Positions 1 to 11,879 of a stretch of 64,000 nucleotides of DNA are shown here, in pieces (position 1 is the first letter of the stretch; every line of letters starts with the position of its first letter). The stretch comes from Mugil cephalus (taxonomy: Eukaryota; Chordata; Actinopteri; Mugiliformes; Mugilidae), in NCBI RefSeq assembly GCF_022458985.1, contig NC_061776.1:9070591-9134590 (forward strand), read 5' to 3'. The position numbers and the translations under genes were made by a program. The notes below the pieces were generated by a model. It had not been told where the DNA came from. It saw nothing but the letters and a program-made list of their open reading frames with translations, and searched no databases.

Positions 1-3000
1 CTGTTACTGCGTCCTCGGCTTCCTCATCACCCACCACTTCCTGCAGCTCTGCCTGATGGGGAAAGAATAAGTGATCAACGACCGGCTTTGATCGTTCATG
101 CGCGAGGCTTGATATGAGAGGCGCCCGAGCGTGAGGCAACTTTTCCACTGAGTTGGTGTGTGTGTGTTGTCGTCTGTCTGCCTGTTTGAGTGTTGCAGAT
201 GAAAATAAGTTCCGTAAACCAATAAGAACATGGTTGTGGAAGGCGTAGATTGCATTTCGCTATTTATTGTCTACTGCTTTTTGTTTTAGAAAGTTGGTCA
301 ATAGTAAGGAGGGTCGCAAACTAGGTCTTAAAGCATAGTTCTTCAACAGGGGGTCCGTGACCCCTACAGGGTCCGCAGAGGGACTGCAGAGGGGTCGCAA
401 AATCTTCGGTTGATTGGACATTTTTTATATACTTTTTTTTTTAATTTTCCCCCACAAATTTAAATTTCTTTTAATACACATTAACATGAATCCAATACAT
501 TTTAGTAAAATTATAAAGGTTAGCTTAATAATAATGTATATTATAAATAGCTACGTAATCGCTCCATTAATTTGGGGGTTTTTGGCCTGAAAAAAGTTAA
601 AAGAAATGCATCTTTAGTTCCAGTTTGAGACGAGACGAGCAGTGGCTTGAAGAAATGATCTCGGTCTAGCCCATTAACTTAAAGAGACTTTATATTATAA
701 AATAACACCAACCAACAGATCTTCATCATCTTCTACATTTTCGTCATCATCGTCGTCCACGTCCCTCATACACTCGTCAGCCATCCTTGCGATGTCTTCC
801 ATGGGCAGGGGACCTACAACGCAAACATGCAGTCATGTGATAATCACCACGATACGGCAGTCATAACTTTAATGGCTCTGTTGGCATGAGTGACCTGTGT
901 GTAAATAACTGGAGTGAGGCCTCACCCAGGACAATAACCGCGCTGGAGCACATTACTGAAGACGGCTGTCATCAGCGTAGGCATTAACAGGATGCGCCAA
1001 AACGCACCACGACACATTGACAAACAGTGCTGTGAGTTCAGGAAATTTAGGGAACGCGGTGGGGTTTCCCCACAAACACAACACACAGGAAATACAGGAA
1101 ATTAACAATGAAGCCCACGTTAAGGTTCAAGAAGGAATGTGCATCCCCTGCATGGTAACTGTGGGTCGTTCATGTTTGCTCTATTTACTCAATTTCCCAC
1201 ACAGCCAAAACCAATTCACCCACAATTTCTATGTCACCATTTTAGACCAATGACCTGTTTGCTTGCCCTTCCCTGAACCAGTAAATCATTGTAAATCTGT
1301 CCCTCTGGTCTCAGGCCATCTATCTTGCAACGCTCCTTTTCCCAACAACTCCCAACTTCTCCCCAGTCGTCTAAGGAGTCTTTATCGGAGGTCTCCTCCA
1401 TCTTCTGCTTCTCTACCACCACCACCACCACCACCACCACTCCTGCGGGGAGTCGTCGTGTCCATTTCTGATTTAATTATCTAGGATTCATCTCCATGGT
1501 GCCATCACTCTTGTGAGCAGCGACCTCCAGGTCAGAGTGATGCAAAATGCTGCAGTTCATCAAGTGGCCACTTGAGGCTCCAAAAGGGAGCAAATCCCCA
1601 TAGACCCCCCATGTTAAAAAGTCTTTGAACAGCATTATTAAACATGTTTACAGCCAAAAACGACTTAGTTTATACTGAGACCAAATACACGCCCTTAATT
1701 TCCCACTTTGAGTGACAGGTAGCCTGAGCTAACTGGTAGCAGAGACATGGGTGGGCGGGTCTCACACATCGGACACGACCCTGCATATGTCCATATTTGG
1801 AGTATTCAAGTGCAGGGGGAGTAAAGTTCATCCAACATGACGACAACAGGCTCTGCCCACTTTGAACTTTATTTTAGAGGGTGAGACTCCAATGGGTGAC
1901 ATCATAGTGGGTTTGTCGGTAGTAATATATACAATCAATGGTCAAACTGCCAAAACACTGCCTCTACAATAAATTCTGCGCTCACGCGTTATCTCCTCGT
2001 TGAACTGTGAGTTAATGAGATCCTCAAATACATCAAAAACCATGTGAGGGAAAAGCTCCTCAGATCAGTGGCCCCGAGGCACCACCACCACCACCTGAAC
2101 ACTGCTGCACACAAAGGTACAACCCCTTGGTGACAAACTATCCATGGGGTATAATTCATCAGATCATAACACCTCTGGCTACAATCTGGTATATTTACAT
2201 GTTTATGCTCATTACTATGCACTGTCCCAATAAAGAAAGAAATAAAAGAAAGACCTTCTTGTATTGCTTAATGGTCCAATTCTGATACTCATGTGTCCAT
2301 TGTAGGAGCTTTCATCAGTAGACGAAGGTCAGCATGGACACTGGTCTGCAGCTCCCGCACTAAACAAACTGTGATCCATTAACACCTTTCTATCAGAACC
2401 AGCATTAACTTTTTAAGCAGTTCGTAGCTCAAATGTTGGATCCGACCACACTGCACAACGATATGTGACCACTGGAGACCAGTAAACAACCGACAAGAGC
2501 TGCAGATCCTGAGATGCTCTGACCCAGTTGTCTAACCATCAAATGTTGCACAGAAACCTTTCCAGTTGTCATATTTTCCTACCGCCAACATCTCAACTGT
2601 GAGGACAAAATGTTCACGTGCTGCCTAAAATATTCCACCCACTGACAGGTGCCACGATAAAGAGACGGTTAGCGCTGTTCACCGGTGTTAATGGTCCGTC
2701 GGTGTGGGGCAAACAATGGGAACTAACAGCTGTTTGCTGTAGTAGTTGTTTACATACAAGGACGAATATGCCCACGGGGTCAGAGCATCATAAACAGTAG
2801 TAACATTACTGTAAAACGTGGGCAAAAGGAGATTACACAGTCACTAAAACTATAAAAAAAATACATATGCCATGAGAGAAACTATATCTAAATTCTTCTT
2901 AACGTAACAAAACTGAGTAGTTTACAATCTTACAGCTCTTCTTCCATCTTTTTTTTTAATTAGATTTATTTATTTATGTATTTAAATTTGTTTATTCTTG

Positions 3001-3735
3001 CATAATATTTTTTAATATATGTATTGTTTACTTATTGCTTATGTTATTTATTTATTAATTTGTTTAAGGGTCTGTGTAGTATATGGGAGGATTGTTGTTA
3101 TGAGTGCATTGCCTGCTGTATACTTTGTGTTGCCGATTTAAAAACTAAAACACAAAATCACAAAAGCATTGCTTCTACTTGACCTTGGATGCGATGTGTT
3201 TGCTGACAAATTAGCAATCCTAATTTATATACAAATGTCTAAACAAATATCATAATGCAACGGTGTAAACGCTTCATCATCGGACATCTGAATCCAGGTG
3301 TGCCAGGTGTAAACGGCACCTGAATACAAACGCAGTTGTGCCCCTATATGAAGTGCACTGTCTCATCGTGAGAGCATGTTTACACTCACTTTTCCCCTTG
3401 GGCTTGGCTTTCCCTCCTCCAGCGGATTTACTTCCAGTAATAGCAGCAAGTTCAGCCTCCAGGTCTGGATCATCCAGGTTCCCCTCCATGCCCATCATCA
3501 TCTCCTCGGGGTCCATCTCCACAAACAGACCCATCTGAAAAAAAAAAAAACAAAAAAAACAGGAAGCGCACAAGGCAATAAACTCCACCAGCTGTTTATC
3601 CCGGAGAAAGAATATTTTATGTAAATCCAGATGAGTGGCTGCTGATGTGGTTGTTGTTGTTGTTGTTGTTACCTGTTTGGCTGCAGCAGCCCCCTGGCCT
3701 TTGGGCTGCGCCGCTCTCTTCTTTTTCGCAAACAT
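1..3735 (-). CDS. cc2d1b: CC2D1-family protein, N-terminal part (cc2d1b-like)
   Basis: This is the 5' part of a gene for a coiled-coil and C2 domain protein. The family binds the ESCRT-III subunit CHMP4 and acts in endosomal sorting and signalling (established). Coding exons on the minus strand are 3673-3735 (starts MFAKKKRAAQ), 3390-3534 (starts MGLFVEMDPEEMMMGMEG), 713-813 (SPLPMEDIARMADECMRD then an acidic run) and 52 down to the left edge (AELQEVVGDEE). All junctions are GT-AG and the frame holds across them. The MGLFVE...DLEAEL block and the PLPM...CMRD block are typical of the family N-terminus. The first block resembles CC2D1B more than CC2D1A from memory, so the paralogue choice is moderate. 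The DM14 repeats and C2 domain lie outside the window. A 5'UTR intron is possible, with an acceptor near 3794. The start codon and first donor both sit next to AAC repeats. Confidence 0.8.
334..560 (-). mobile_element. Truncated hAT-type MITE (copy A)
   Basis: It begins CATAGTTCTTCAAC followed by a CAGGGGGTCC-type segment, and then matches the first ~230 bp of the full copy at 59528-60289. The remainder is missing. It lies in cc2d1b intron 3, just right of the last exon in the window. The family call comes from complete copies elsewhere in the window. Confidence 0.7.
1500..1945. repeat. Probable interspersed teleost repeat in cc2d1b intron 2
   Basis: The stretch from the 'gtggccacttgaggctcc' segment to the 'atacaatcaatgg' segment resembles a sequence recalled as common in fish genomes. 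I cannot name its family. No coding potential is seen. The rest of the intron (814-1500 and 1945-2250) shows only a short CCA microsatellite near 1418 and a GGT/CCA run near 2080. Confidence 0.4.
2250..2700 (-). mobile_element. Tc1/mariner relic (N-terminal transposase region)
   Basis: Read on the minus strand, the segment matches the 5' half of a widespread fish Tc1-like element. It has a CACTGACAGG-type leader, then a region reading GQSIS and GSDRKVS-like phrases broken by stops and indels. It is the same family as 34374-34838 and 24390-24650. Both terminal repeats are gone. It lies in cc2d1b intron 2 in the same orientation as the gene. Confidence 0.65.
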
Positions 3736-4213
3736 TGTTGTTGTTGTTTTTGCCCAACGAGCCCCTTAGCGACGCCACGGTGGTTCGGACTATACCTACA
3801 AACACAAACGCGTTAAGAAAACCCTCTCTCTCTTCCTGTTGCCAGCGGACTGGTTGAAGGAGTTGAAATCATGTGAGCGGTTGTCAGGTGGCCCGAGCTA
3901 GCAGCAAGCTAACCAATGCCCCCCTTTTACAGCAAACTAGTAAAAGTTAGTTCAAGAAACAAGAAGCTGAAAGTTTCCGTCACCGAGCAGCGAACATTCA
4001 GAGAGTATCATACATCGCGAGGAGAGTGTGAGAGTGTACCTGCTCGTTTCACCACTTCATGAGGTAGTTTTCAGAGAAACGGTTTCATTTCTCTGCGGTT
4101 TGACAGACGGGGGTTGTTTGAGGACGCATGCGCAGAGCTTCGGACCAGCCGCCCATGGGAAGCGATTCCCTGAGTTGTGCCTGTCAGGCTGAACGAATGA
4201 GGAAAACAAAGTC

Positions 4214-5306
4214 GCCTCCAAAAAAATAATAAATAAATAAATAAATAAATAAAATGGCTGGTTAAATTTGATTACATTTGTTTCAAGAAGCTTCTGCAGC
4301 GTCACAAGATTTATTTCCATCCAGTGTTGCATTCATTTTCCACAGAGATCTTGTCTGACCACTGTGCAAAGCCCTCATCCCAAAGATTCTCAACGGGGTT
4401 CAGGTCTGGCCAATCCAAATAGTGAAAGAAATGTGTGAAAATGATGCCTCATACTCTCTGAACCACTCTTTCACAATTTGAGTCCGATGAATCCTGGCTT
4501 TGTCATCTTTGAATATGCCCGTGCCACACCGGGAAGGAAGGAAAAATCCATTGATGGAATAACGTGGTCATTCAGTACATCCAGGTAGTAAGTTGACCTC
4601 ATCTTTTGGACATAATATTGCTGAACCTGGACCTGAGCAACTGCAGTAACCCCAGATCATTGCACTGCCCCTACAGGCTTGTAGACACAAGGCATGATGA
4701 ATGCATGACTGAAGCCTTTTTTTCCCGGTTAGCCTCACTGATTACTTGTTTTCTTTAAGCTACACAGCTGTTCAGTCCCAAACCATTGAGTTCCCCTTCG
4801 CATTGTACGCGTAGAAATGCTCTTACTTTCACTATTAAACATGTCCCTGACTTCTACTGTTGTTTTTCTTCCATTTGATTTCACCAAATGTTTAAATGAT
4901 CGCCGATCCCAATGGATCAGGATTTTTTTTTCCATCCACATTCCTTCCTTGAAGATGATGGTTCCCCACTATTCATCCATTTTTTTAATAATGCATTGAA
5001 CAGTTCTTATCCCAACTGAAGTAGTTTCTGCTTCAGTCGCCTTAGATGTTTTCTCTGCTTGATGCATGCCAACGATTTGACCCGTTTCAAACAGACTGAC
5101 ATCTTTCCCACCACCACAGGATGTGTCTTTCGACATGATTGTTTAAGAAATGAGAAGTTATTCTTTGCATCGGTTGGGAGTTAAGTAACTTGTTGCCGGG
5201 TGAAAGATAATCGCCCACCGAGTAATCAACCAATAGGAGGCTCGTACCTGTTTGCTTAGTCAAATCCGGGTGGCAAGTTTTTTTATTTTTTTTTGGCTGG
5301 GCAGTG
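4214..5306 (-). mobile_element. Decayed Tc1/mariner transposon with transposase pseudogene
   Basis: A transposase frame opens at an ATG at 5136-5134 and runs leftward to about 4290. The first part holds a helix-turn-helix region. The next part (4941-4735) reads DRRSFKHLVKSNGRKTT, the second HTH. After that come MIWGYC, a [16 protein letters not shown]-like catalytic stretch and a [13 protein letters not shown]-like motif, all split by frameshifts and stops. These are hallmarks of Tc1-family DDE transposases. The right end (…CTGGGCAGTG, A/T tract inside) looks like a terminal repeat. The left end near 4214 is a weak match beside an (AAAT)n run. It lies between cc2d1b and endou and is not functional. 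Confidence 0.75.
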
Positions 5307-5424
5307 AATTAAAAAATACAACTGTAAAGTGAGAGTGTTGTACTGTATAAATATATATATATATATATAGAGAGAGAAATAAATATGGAAATAAAGGTGT
5401 TCACAAGAAATTAGATATTCATGT

Positions 5425-5430
5425 TTTATT
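5425..5430 (-). terminator. Poly(A) signal, probable 3' end of endou
   Basis: AATAAA on the minus strand, about 690 bp past the endou stop codon. No other gene occupies 5306-6119, so this span is best read as the endou 3'UTR plus flank. Confidence 0.45.
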
Positions 5431-6119
5431 TTCATTGTCACGTTAAACGTGTGTCATGGCATTGACGTTTAAAAAAGTCAAAAAAGAAAATACACAACAG
5501 TTTACAAAATGTGTAACAGACATATGATTGTGATATATAACTGGATATAGAGCACAGAATACAATATTAAGCACAAATAAGCAATGTTTCATCAGAAAAA
5601 AGGATATGTTTTACATTTTTCTTACATTTCTTTTCTAGTTTAGATATTATTACACAGTATGTATTTCAGATTTTCTACATTTATACTCAGATTTCCGGCT
5701 CCTATATATTTTCTAAAGTCTCAATAACGGACGGCTTGTAACAGTCTTTAAAACATTTATATGATGCTATGTTTTCCCTGTCTTTTCAGTCAACTGGAGG
5801 AGTTTCAGCCACATATCTTTATGTTATATTTCTGTATTATTAATACTATCTGTAACAATTCCTCTCTGTGAATTAACTTCAAATTACACTTTAAATTAAA
5901 AAATTGCATGATTAGGTTTCTGTGACAGGGGCAGCATAGCAATGGAAATACTTTTATAAAGACAAGACAATCCTTCATAAGGGGATAACGAACGGAAAGC
6001 ACACGACAACGTACATGATATCAGCCTTTTGATAATATAATCCTGAACTTGACCGAGGTTTGTTTTAAGATTTTATACTAGTTTAAAAACATTCAGTCGT
6101 TAACTGGGGTGGTGGAATC

Positions 6120-9100
6120 CTACAGATCCCTGTTGTTGCTGCTGAGCAGTTTGGGGTAGGACGTGCCGATGGATCGCCCGTGCCGATACACCACCAGCTC
6201 CAGCATGTACTCGTCCACTTTCACCACCGCGGACGTCATCTTCTCGTTGGACATGAGGAAGATGATGGTGAAGAGAGCGACCTCGAACTCCGGACTGACG
6301 CCGATGAAGGAGCCGCCGACCGGCTTCACCAAACCTTTCCAGCTGAACTGCAGGTTCAGGACATGGTCGTCCTCATCAGGCTTTAATTCAATAACAGAAG
6401 AAATAAATGCATTTATCAGTTGCACAGTAAATGAATCCAGTTCTCCAGTGTGCTAACTACTCACTGTATGTTGAATAAACGTGATTATCTTACTGTATCT
6501 TTGTTGGCTCTTGCTTTGTACCCTTTATAGTCCACGTGGCCGTGCTTCTCCTGCAGGTAGAACTGGACCCAGTTGTGGAGACCCATGATCTCGTGGCCGT
6601 GTTTGGTTTCTCCAACAAACACATGTTCAAATCCACAGGAATCTTCACTATAATGGAAACAAAACCAACAGATGAATAAACTGCGTTTCTGTGTGCGCCC
6701 CGTAGTCCAAATGGTCTCTTATCTGCAGTGTTTGCATTGTGGGCTCGGCCAAAGGATAAAAGCTCTGAAGTTAACACGACTTACGACCTTTAAGGAAACT
6801 GTTTAACTTATAAATATACACACGGAAAACCACATTCAAAGTATGGTTATTGCATGCTGTAGGAGCTACTTAGCATTAAAAACTATAACAGAAAACCGAA
6901 AATAAACATGCAAAAATATGATTTACATTTAGTTTCTTTTATATCATTGCAATTATTTCTGCACATGCTTTTAAATTCCTCGTTGATGTTTTTGCAGGTA
7001 ATTCATCTGAAGCCGTTAAATAAATAAAATAAAATAAACATTCATCCATGTGACATGTGCTTGTTTACGTCTCCTCACATGTTGCAGCAGCTCCCTCTGC
7101 TGTTAGACTCACACTCACCCTCCACTTCGGTCCCGGTGGTAGAGACGGAACCAGATGTCGTACAGCTGTTTCTTGAACTGTCCAAGGTCTGCAGGCGACT
7201 GGCCCTTCCTGACCAGATACTTGTGGGCGCACTGCGAGTAAAAAACACGCGATGAAATGCTCGTCTTTCAAGTGGGAAATGTGCTTTAGCGACACGGTGC
7301 AGAAAAATGAGAATAGGATGTATTGGTGATGGTTTTTCAGGTGAAAATACAAATTTATTCAAGTAACAGACGACTAATGTGCACAAAATCTATACAAAAA
7401 ACAAAAGTGAGCAATGCAGCAAAATGAGGTCAACAAAGGGAAAAGTGTCAACCTCCAGGTGAGTGATACTAAATACTTAGAAACGATCCAAAGGCAGGAA
7501 CACAATAACATTTACTGCATGTCAAATCCTCACTAAACCCATCACCAAACAGTTGCGTGGTTTACACTCGGTCAACAGGTGTGTACACAGCTGCTGTGTA
7601 GGACGACTGTTTCGAACAGTAACTGTTTGAGCATAAAAGCGACGGAGAGATGACTCCCTCCCATAAAGCTGCGCTACCTTCATGACATCCGTCTCCACGA
7701 TGGAGTCAATAAAGAGCCTGTTCTCTTTAAGCTCCTCTGAAGTGACCGTCTCGGACACGCCCGTGGACGTCTCGTAGTTGTCCAGCAAGTTGATGAAATC
7801 TGCATTAAAAAAAAAAAAAAAGCATTTGCTGGTTAAATTGTGAAATAGGAATGTAACCGAGGAAAAAACAAAAACAAAAAATGGGAAAAAATAAAGACTA
7901 CTACTTACGTGCATATGTCTCGATGTGCTTCAGTTTGTCTTCGTTGACATACGTGAAGAGTGGATCGCTCGCCCGGTCTCTAGCATAGTTACTACCCTGA
8001 GCAACATAACCTGCTCTCCCCTGAATGAAACACAACACATAGAAAGTCAGCCAGCAAATTCTTTATTATATTTCATCAGCCATCAACATTCTCACAATTC
8101 ATGCTCTGGCCCAGGCCACTACATCTCTGATTGTTCTGTCATAGACCAACACACAAATTGTTTTTTTTTTCCATTTGCCACTTTATTAGGTACACCTGTT
8201 CAACTGTTTGTTAACACAAATAGCTAATTAGCCAATCACATGGCTCCAATTCAGTGCATTTATTCATGTAGAGGTGATCAAGACAACTTGTTGAAGTTCA
8301 AACTGAGCATCAGAATAAGGAAGAAAGGGGATTTTGAGTTTTCACACAAGTTTTCTCTAGAGTTTACAGAGAATGGTCCGAAAAAGAGAAAATATCCAGT
8401 TGTGTGGATGAAAATGTCTTGTTGATGTGAGAGGTCAGAGGAGAATGAGCAGACTGGTTGGAGATGATAAAAAAAGGCAACAGTAACTCAAATAACCACT
8501 GGTTACAACCAAGGAATGTAGAATACCATCTCTGAATGGGGTTCAACTTTTTACTGGCAAGGTGTACCTAAAAAAAGTGGCCAGTGTTATATATATGTAT
8601 ACATATATATATATAACACTGCTGAGAGATTCTTCTGTTAAACTAGCTCCTGGACCAGATGCGGTTTGCATTTATTGCTTATATCTGTGACTGAGTGCTT
8701 TGCATTGTAAAGGAGAAGCTGTGATGTGAGGACAGACCAGCAGCACTGACCTGAAGGGAAATTTTGTAATCGGTCCCCGGTCTGAGGCGGTTTTTGTCCA
8801 GAGACCAGAGTTGGTTTAGGACCTCACTGAGCTCCTGGCTGACCTGTTGACTGTGGAAAACACAAAAGTAAAAAAACACAGATTTACAGAAATCTGTGTC
8901 ATTAGAGTTTTTTTTTAATTTTTTTTTTTTTAAATCCCTTAATAAAACTGCATCCAAAGCATTACATGAGAGGAATGAATGATGAAGGAGAAGCCTGTTT
9001 TTTTTTTTTTTTTTTAGTTCTGTAGACTTCCCTTTCTTCATTGACTCACTCAGCAGTTAAGCCAATCTAATGGATAGCAACGCCCAGGAAACCTACTCGT

Positions 9101-10434
9101 CCGTCGGTACTTGCATGTGTCATTCACTCAGATATGAGTAGACAAGAGGAAGTTCATATATACACAAAACCGCCTCTGCATAACAAACTTATCCTGTTGC
9201 TAAGTGGAAATAGTTTGCAGATAAGTCTCAAGATTTTTATTTATTTATATTTTTTTTGATATTCTGTGACACATATAATATATGTGAAATATATTATAGT
9301 ATTAACCAGTAGTGTAATATAATCACATGCTTGTTTGCAGGCAGATCCATCACCAATTTTGAGGAGGCAAAAATCTCAAACGCTCTGTCACATTACATCT
9401 ATCTACAACATAAATGTGGCTAAACGAGTGTTTTTAATTAAAAGGCATGTTAGCATCTCACAGTCGACTATAAATTATACGATTAAATGTGTTTAGGTGC
9501 CTCTAAGAACTGCACAGGTACATTAAAACTCAGGGAAAACTACAGAGGAAACCCAGATCGCATTTTAATTTGCATATTTTTTTAAAATACAGTCTGGCCT
9601 GAAACTAGCACTGCAGCCTGAAGCCATCTGCAGTGTTCATCCTAGTTGTTCCCAGGGCCTGGTCCCACTGCTGCTGTTTGCTTTGTTCCAGCCAGTGAAA
9701 CCAGGGAAAACAGACAAAGCAGCACAACTCCACCTCCATCATCAAGTTACAAGTACTGCATGGGTTTTCAGATGCCACCGAAACCACCGATGGTTTCAGA
9801 TTTTTTTTTTTACTTTTAACCGTCTCTCAAAAAAAAAAAAACCCTCAAAAAATGCCACCCTTCCTGTCCTTGTAAATGGCACAATATGTAACACATTTGG
9901 AAAGAGATAAGAAAGATGCAAGCAGGAAAAGGGCACACATTAAGACAGAAATTCCTCTGTTCTTAATTTAATCTCTGGGCACGGCAGTGAACATCACAAG
10001 GGAGAGCATCTAGCTGTTGTAAGACTTTTACCACAGCAGAGACTGTCTTTGTTGTGTAATTCAACCCTTTAATTACTACCAGACTCTACTGCACTTACAT
10101 CCAAACTCAAAAACCACCCTCACACACACACACAGCATCAACATGTCCACCGTGAAAACCTGTAACCTGCACTGAGAAAAACTGTTTTCTTGATCTTGTC
10201 TCCTCTCCTAGATCAAAACTTTGAACTTTTTGAAGAGAAAAAGAACCAAGAACAGGATCATTGTCACAGTGTAGTCGCATGTTTACACATCAAACATTTC
10301 AGCCTTGAAACAAAGAGTCGAAAAGTGTCCGAGCACATCAATAAACATTTAACAGAAACTTAAGATATTAAGAGTTAGAACTCATTCTCGCTTGTTTTTG
10401 TCATGCAGTATCCAAGAACTTACCCTCTCGCCAT
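6120..10434 (-). CDS. endou: Poly(U)-specific endoribonuclease (EndoU/XendoU family)
   Basis: A manganese-dependent RNase that cleaves at uridylates; the Xenopus member processes intronic snoRNAs. Exons are 10424-10434, 8751-8850, 7909-8020, 7678-7799, 7119-7231, 6494-6647 and 6120-6380 (873 bp, 290 aa). All junctions are GT-AG with continuous phase. The protein starts [19 protein letters not shown] and has no signal peptide or somatomedin B domain, so it resembles the intracellular XendoU form rather than the secreted mammalian one. The catalytic set is intact: His161 (GFEHVFVGE), His177 (GLHNWVQFY) and Lys223 (LVKPVGGSF) line up with XendoU His162/His178/Lys224. Length matches the family (about 292 aa). 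A CRE-like site lies 74 bp upstream of the ATG. Introns carry a Tc1 remnant and a LINE fragment. Which of the fish EndoU paralogues this is cannot be settled here. Confidence 0.93.
8175..8588 (+). mobile_element. Internally deleted Tc1-like transposon in endou intron 2
   Basis: The ends form inverted repeats: CCACTTTATTAGGTACACC on the left, and its near reverse complement (GGTGTACCTAAAAAAAGTGG) on the right. Between them is the start of a fish Tc1 transposase region, including a GTTTACAGAGAATGGTCCGA stretch and a CAACAGTAACTCAAATAACC stretch. Most of the catalytic part is missing. A (TA)n run follows directly. It is antisense to endou. Confidence 0.8.
9606..9745 (-). mobile_element. Fragment shared with the LINE-like copy at 12.1 kb
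   Basis: About 130 bp ('cctggtcccactgctgctg' through the 'caccatcatcaagttaca' region) is nearly identical to 12110-12245. The segment is therefore interspersed. It sits in endou intron 1. No intact frame is present. Confidence 0.6.
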
Positions 10435-10507
10435 GATTTCGTGGAAATGTTTTTACCTCACAGAAAAACTACCGTTGTTTGGGAGCTGTCATATGGGCTG
10501 TCGATCA

Positions 10508-10515
10508 TGACGTCA
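10508..10515. promoter_or_regulatory. Perfect CRE palindrome upstream of endou
   Basis: TGACGTCA lies 74 bp 5' of the endou start codon. Upstream (10550-10580) are two CGCCCATAGC repeats and a CCCGCCCC GC box. Together they fit a compact CREB/ATF plus Sp1-type promoter. Binding is inferred from the motif alone. Confidence 0.5.
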
Positions 10516-10639
10516 CCGAGGACAATCAGCCAATTGTGAGGCAGGAAAACGCCCATAGCCCGCCCATAGCCCGCCCCTTCAGAAGGGGCATGGCCCGTCA
10601 TGTGATTCAATCACTGAAACCTGTAAAAAAGAAAAAAGA

Positions 10640-11870
10640 CGTATTGCATAATTTTGAATTTTAAGTCTAAAAGTTTGATTCTGTCACATGGCCTTATAAC
10701 TGACTGAATACTATTCATTATAAACAGGCATAACATTTTCAGATTTACTTACTGTCAGAATGTAAATCTTTACTTTATTAAATCAGGAAGCAACATTAAG
10801 AAGAACATGAACAAGGAAAAGAACACAAATAATAAGAAGAACATGACTTAGACTTGGACAGACTTTATTTGTCACTTAGATTTACATCAAAATGAAATTT
10901 CAGTGCAATATGGCTCAAAGCACAGCAGAATCACAAAATGTGAAACAGAAACAAAAAATAAACATACATATAAAAACTTTTGAAAAAATAAATTAAAAAG
11001 AAAAATGTATTTCACACTCTAATTTACATTACATGTATTTTTACATTACATTTACAATATTTCCCAGCAATACAGCACAGAGGTCCTCAGTGGAACAGTC
11101 CTGTCTAGGTGAGGAGGGGGGAAATATAATAATGAGGAATGTAATAGCATGCAGCAAAATAAATAAATAAATAAAAGAAAGGTAGAGGGTCTGTCACTCC
11201 AGGTATCACAAAGACTATGTAATAGTCAGTACATTAACATGCAGAGCTTAATTGAGCTATGCTCAAATTCATCTTTCAGGTTGCAGTCCTTGTCCAAGTT
11301 TTCATGAAACAGAAAAAATTGAATAACTGATGGGAACGTGTCCTCCTCCTCCTCCACACTAGGTGGCGATATGTATCTTTTCAGCAGGTTAATACGGCCA
11401 CCTTTCCAGTAGACATATTATGTCATATAATAAACAACTGGAGTCCTTCATGCCACAGACCGGCATTTCAAACAACAACTGGTTAATTAATAGTACAACT
11501 TTTTAAATCTGCCGCTATTTATGGTTCAGGTGGTTTTTCTACCGGCTCTGTTTACCTTCTTCTTCTGCGACCGACTTTCTTGCATGTTTTTGTTCCAGGA
11601 TCATACACCAGTGCAGTGGTTGTGGAGCATGTGCACTCGGGGAGTGTAGTCTAATTAAGGCATATACATGCCGGGGAAAATCCAAGGGGAACTGTTAGTT
11701 GGAGTAACGCGTTTCCATGCGCTTACGTTGTCTAGTTGAATTAAGGATTCTTATTTTATCTCTCATCACAGTAGTGCTAGTAGTCTAGAACAGTCTTAAT
11801 CAAAAATCTCAATTCGGCCCTGTCAGAGACCAACTCAAACCCAGACCTTTAAAAAGTCCAAGACCGATCT
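10640..11870. other. Intergenic stretch without a gene
   Basis: No gene is seen. The segment around 10851-10915 (a TTGGACAGACTTTATTTGTC-type stretch) resembles the 3' tail of a fish LINE. The rest is A/T-rich with short AAAT runs (near 11158). Confidence 0.4.
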
Positions 11871-11879
11871 TGAGCACTA

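Noticed and set aside
3277-3735. Single 152-codon protein across the cc2d1b start region
   Set aside because: It translates the first intron (a Thr run from the AAC repeat); the spliced two-exon reading matches the family.
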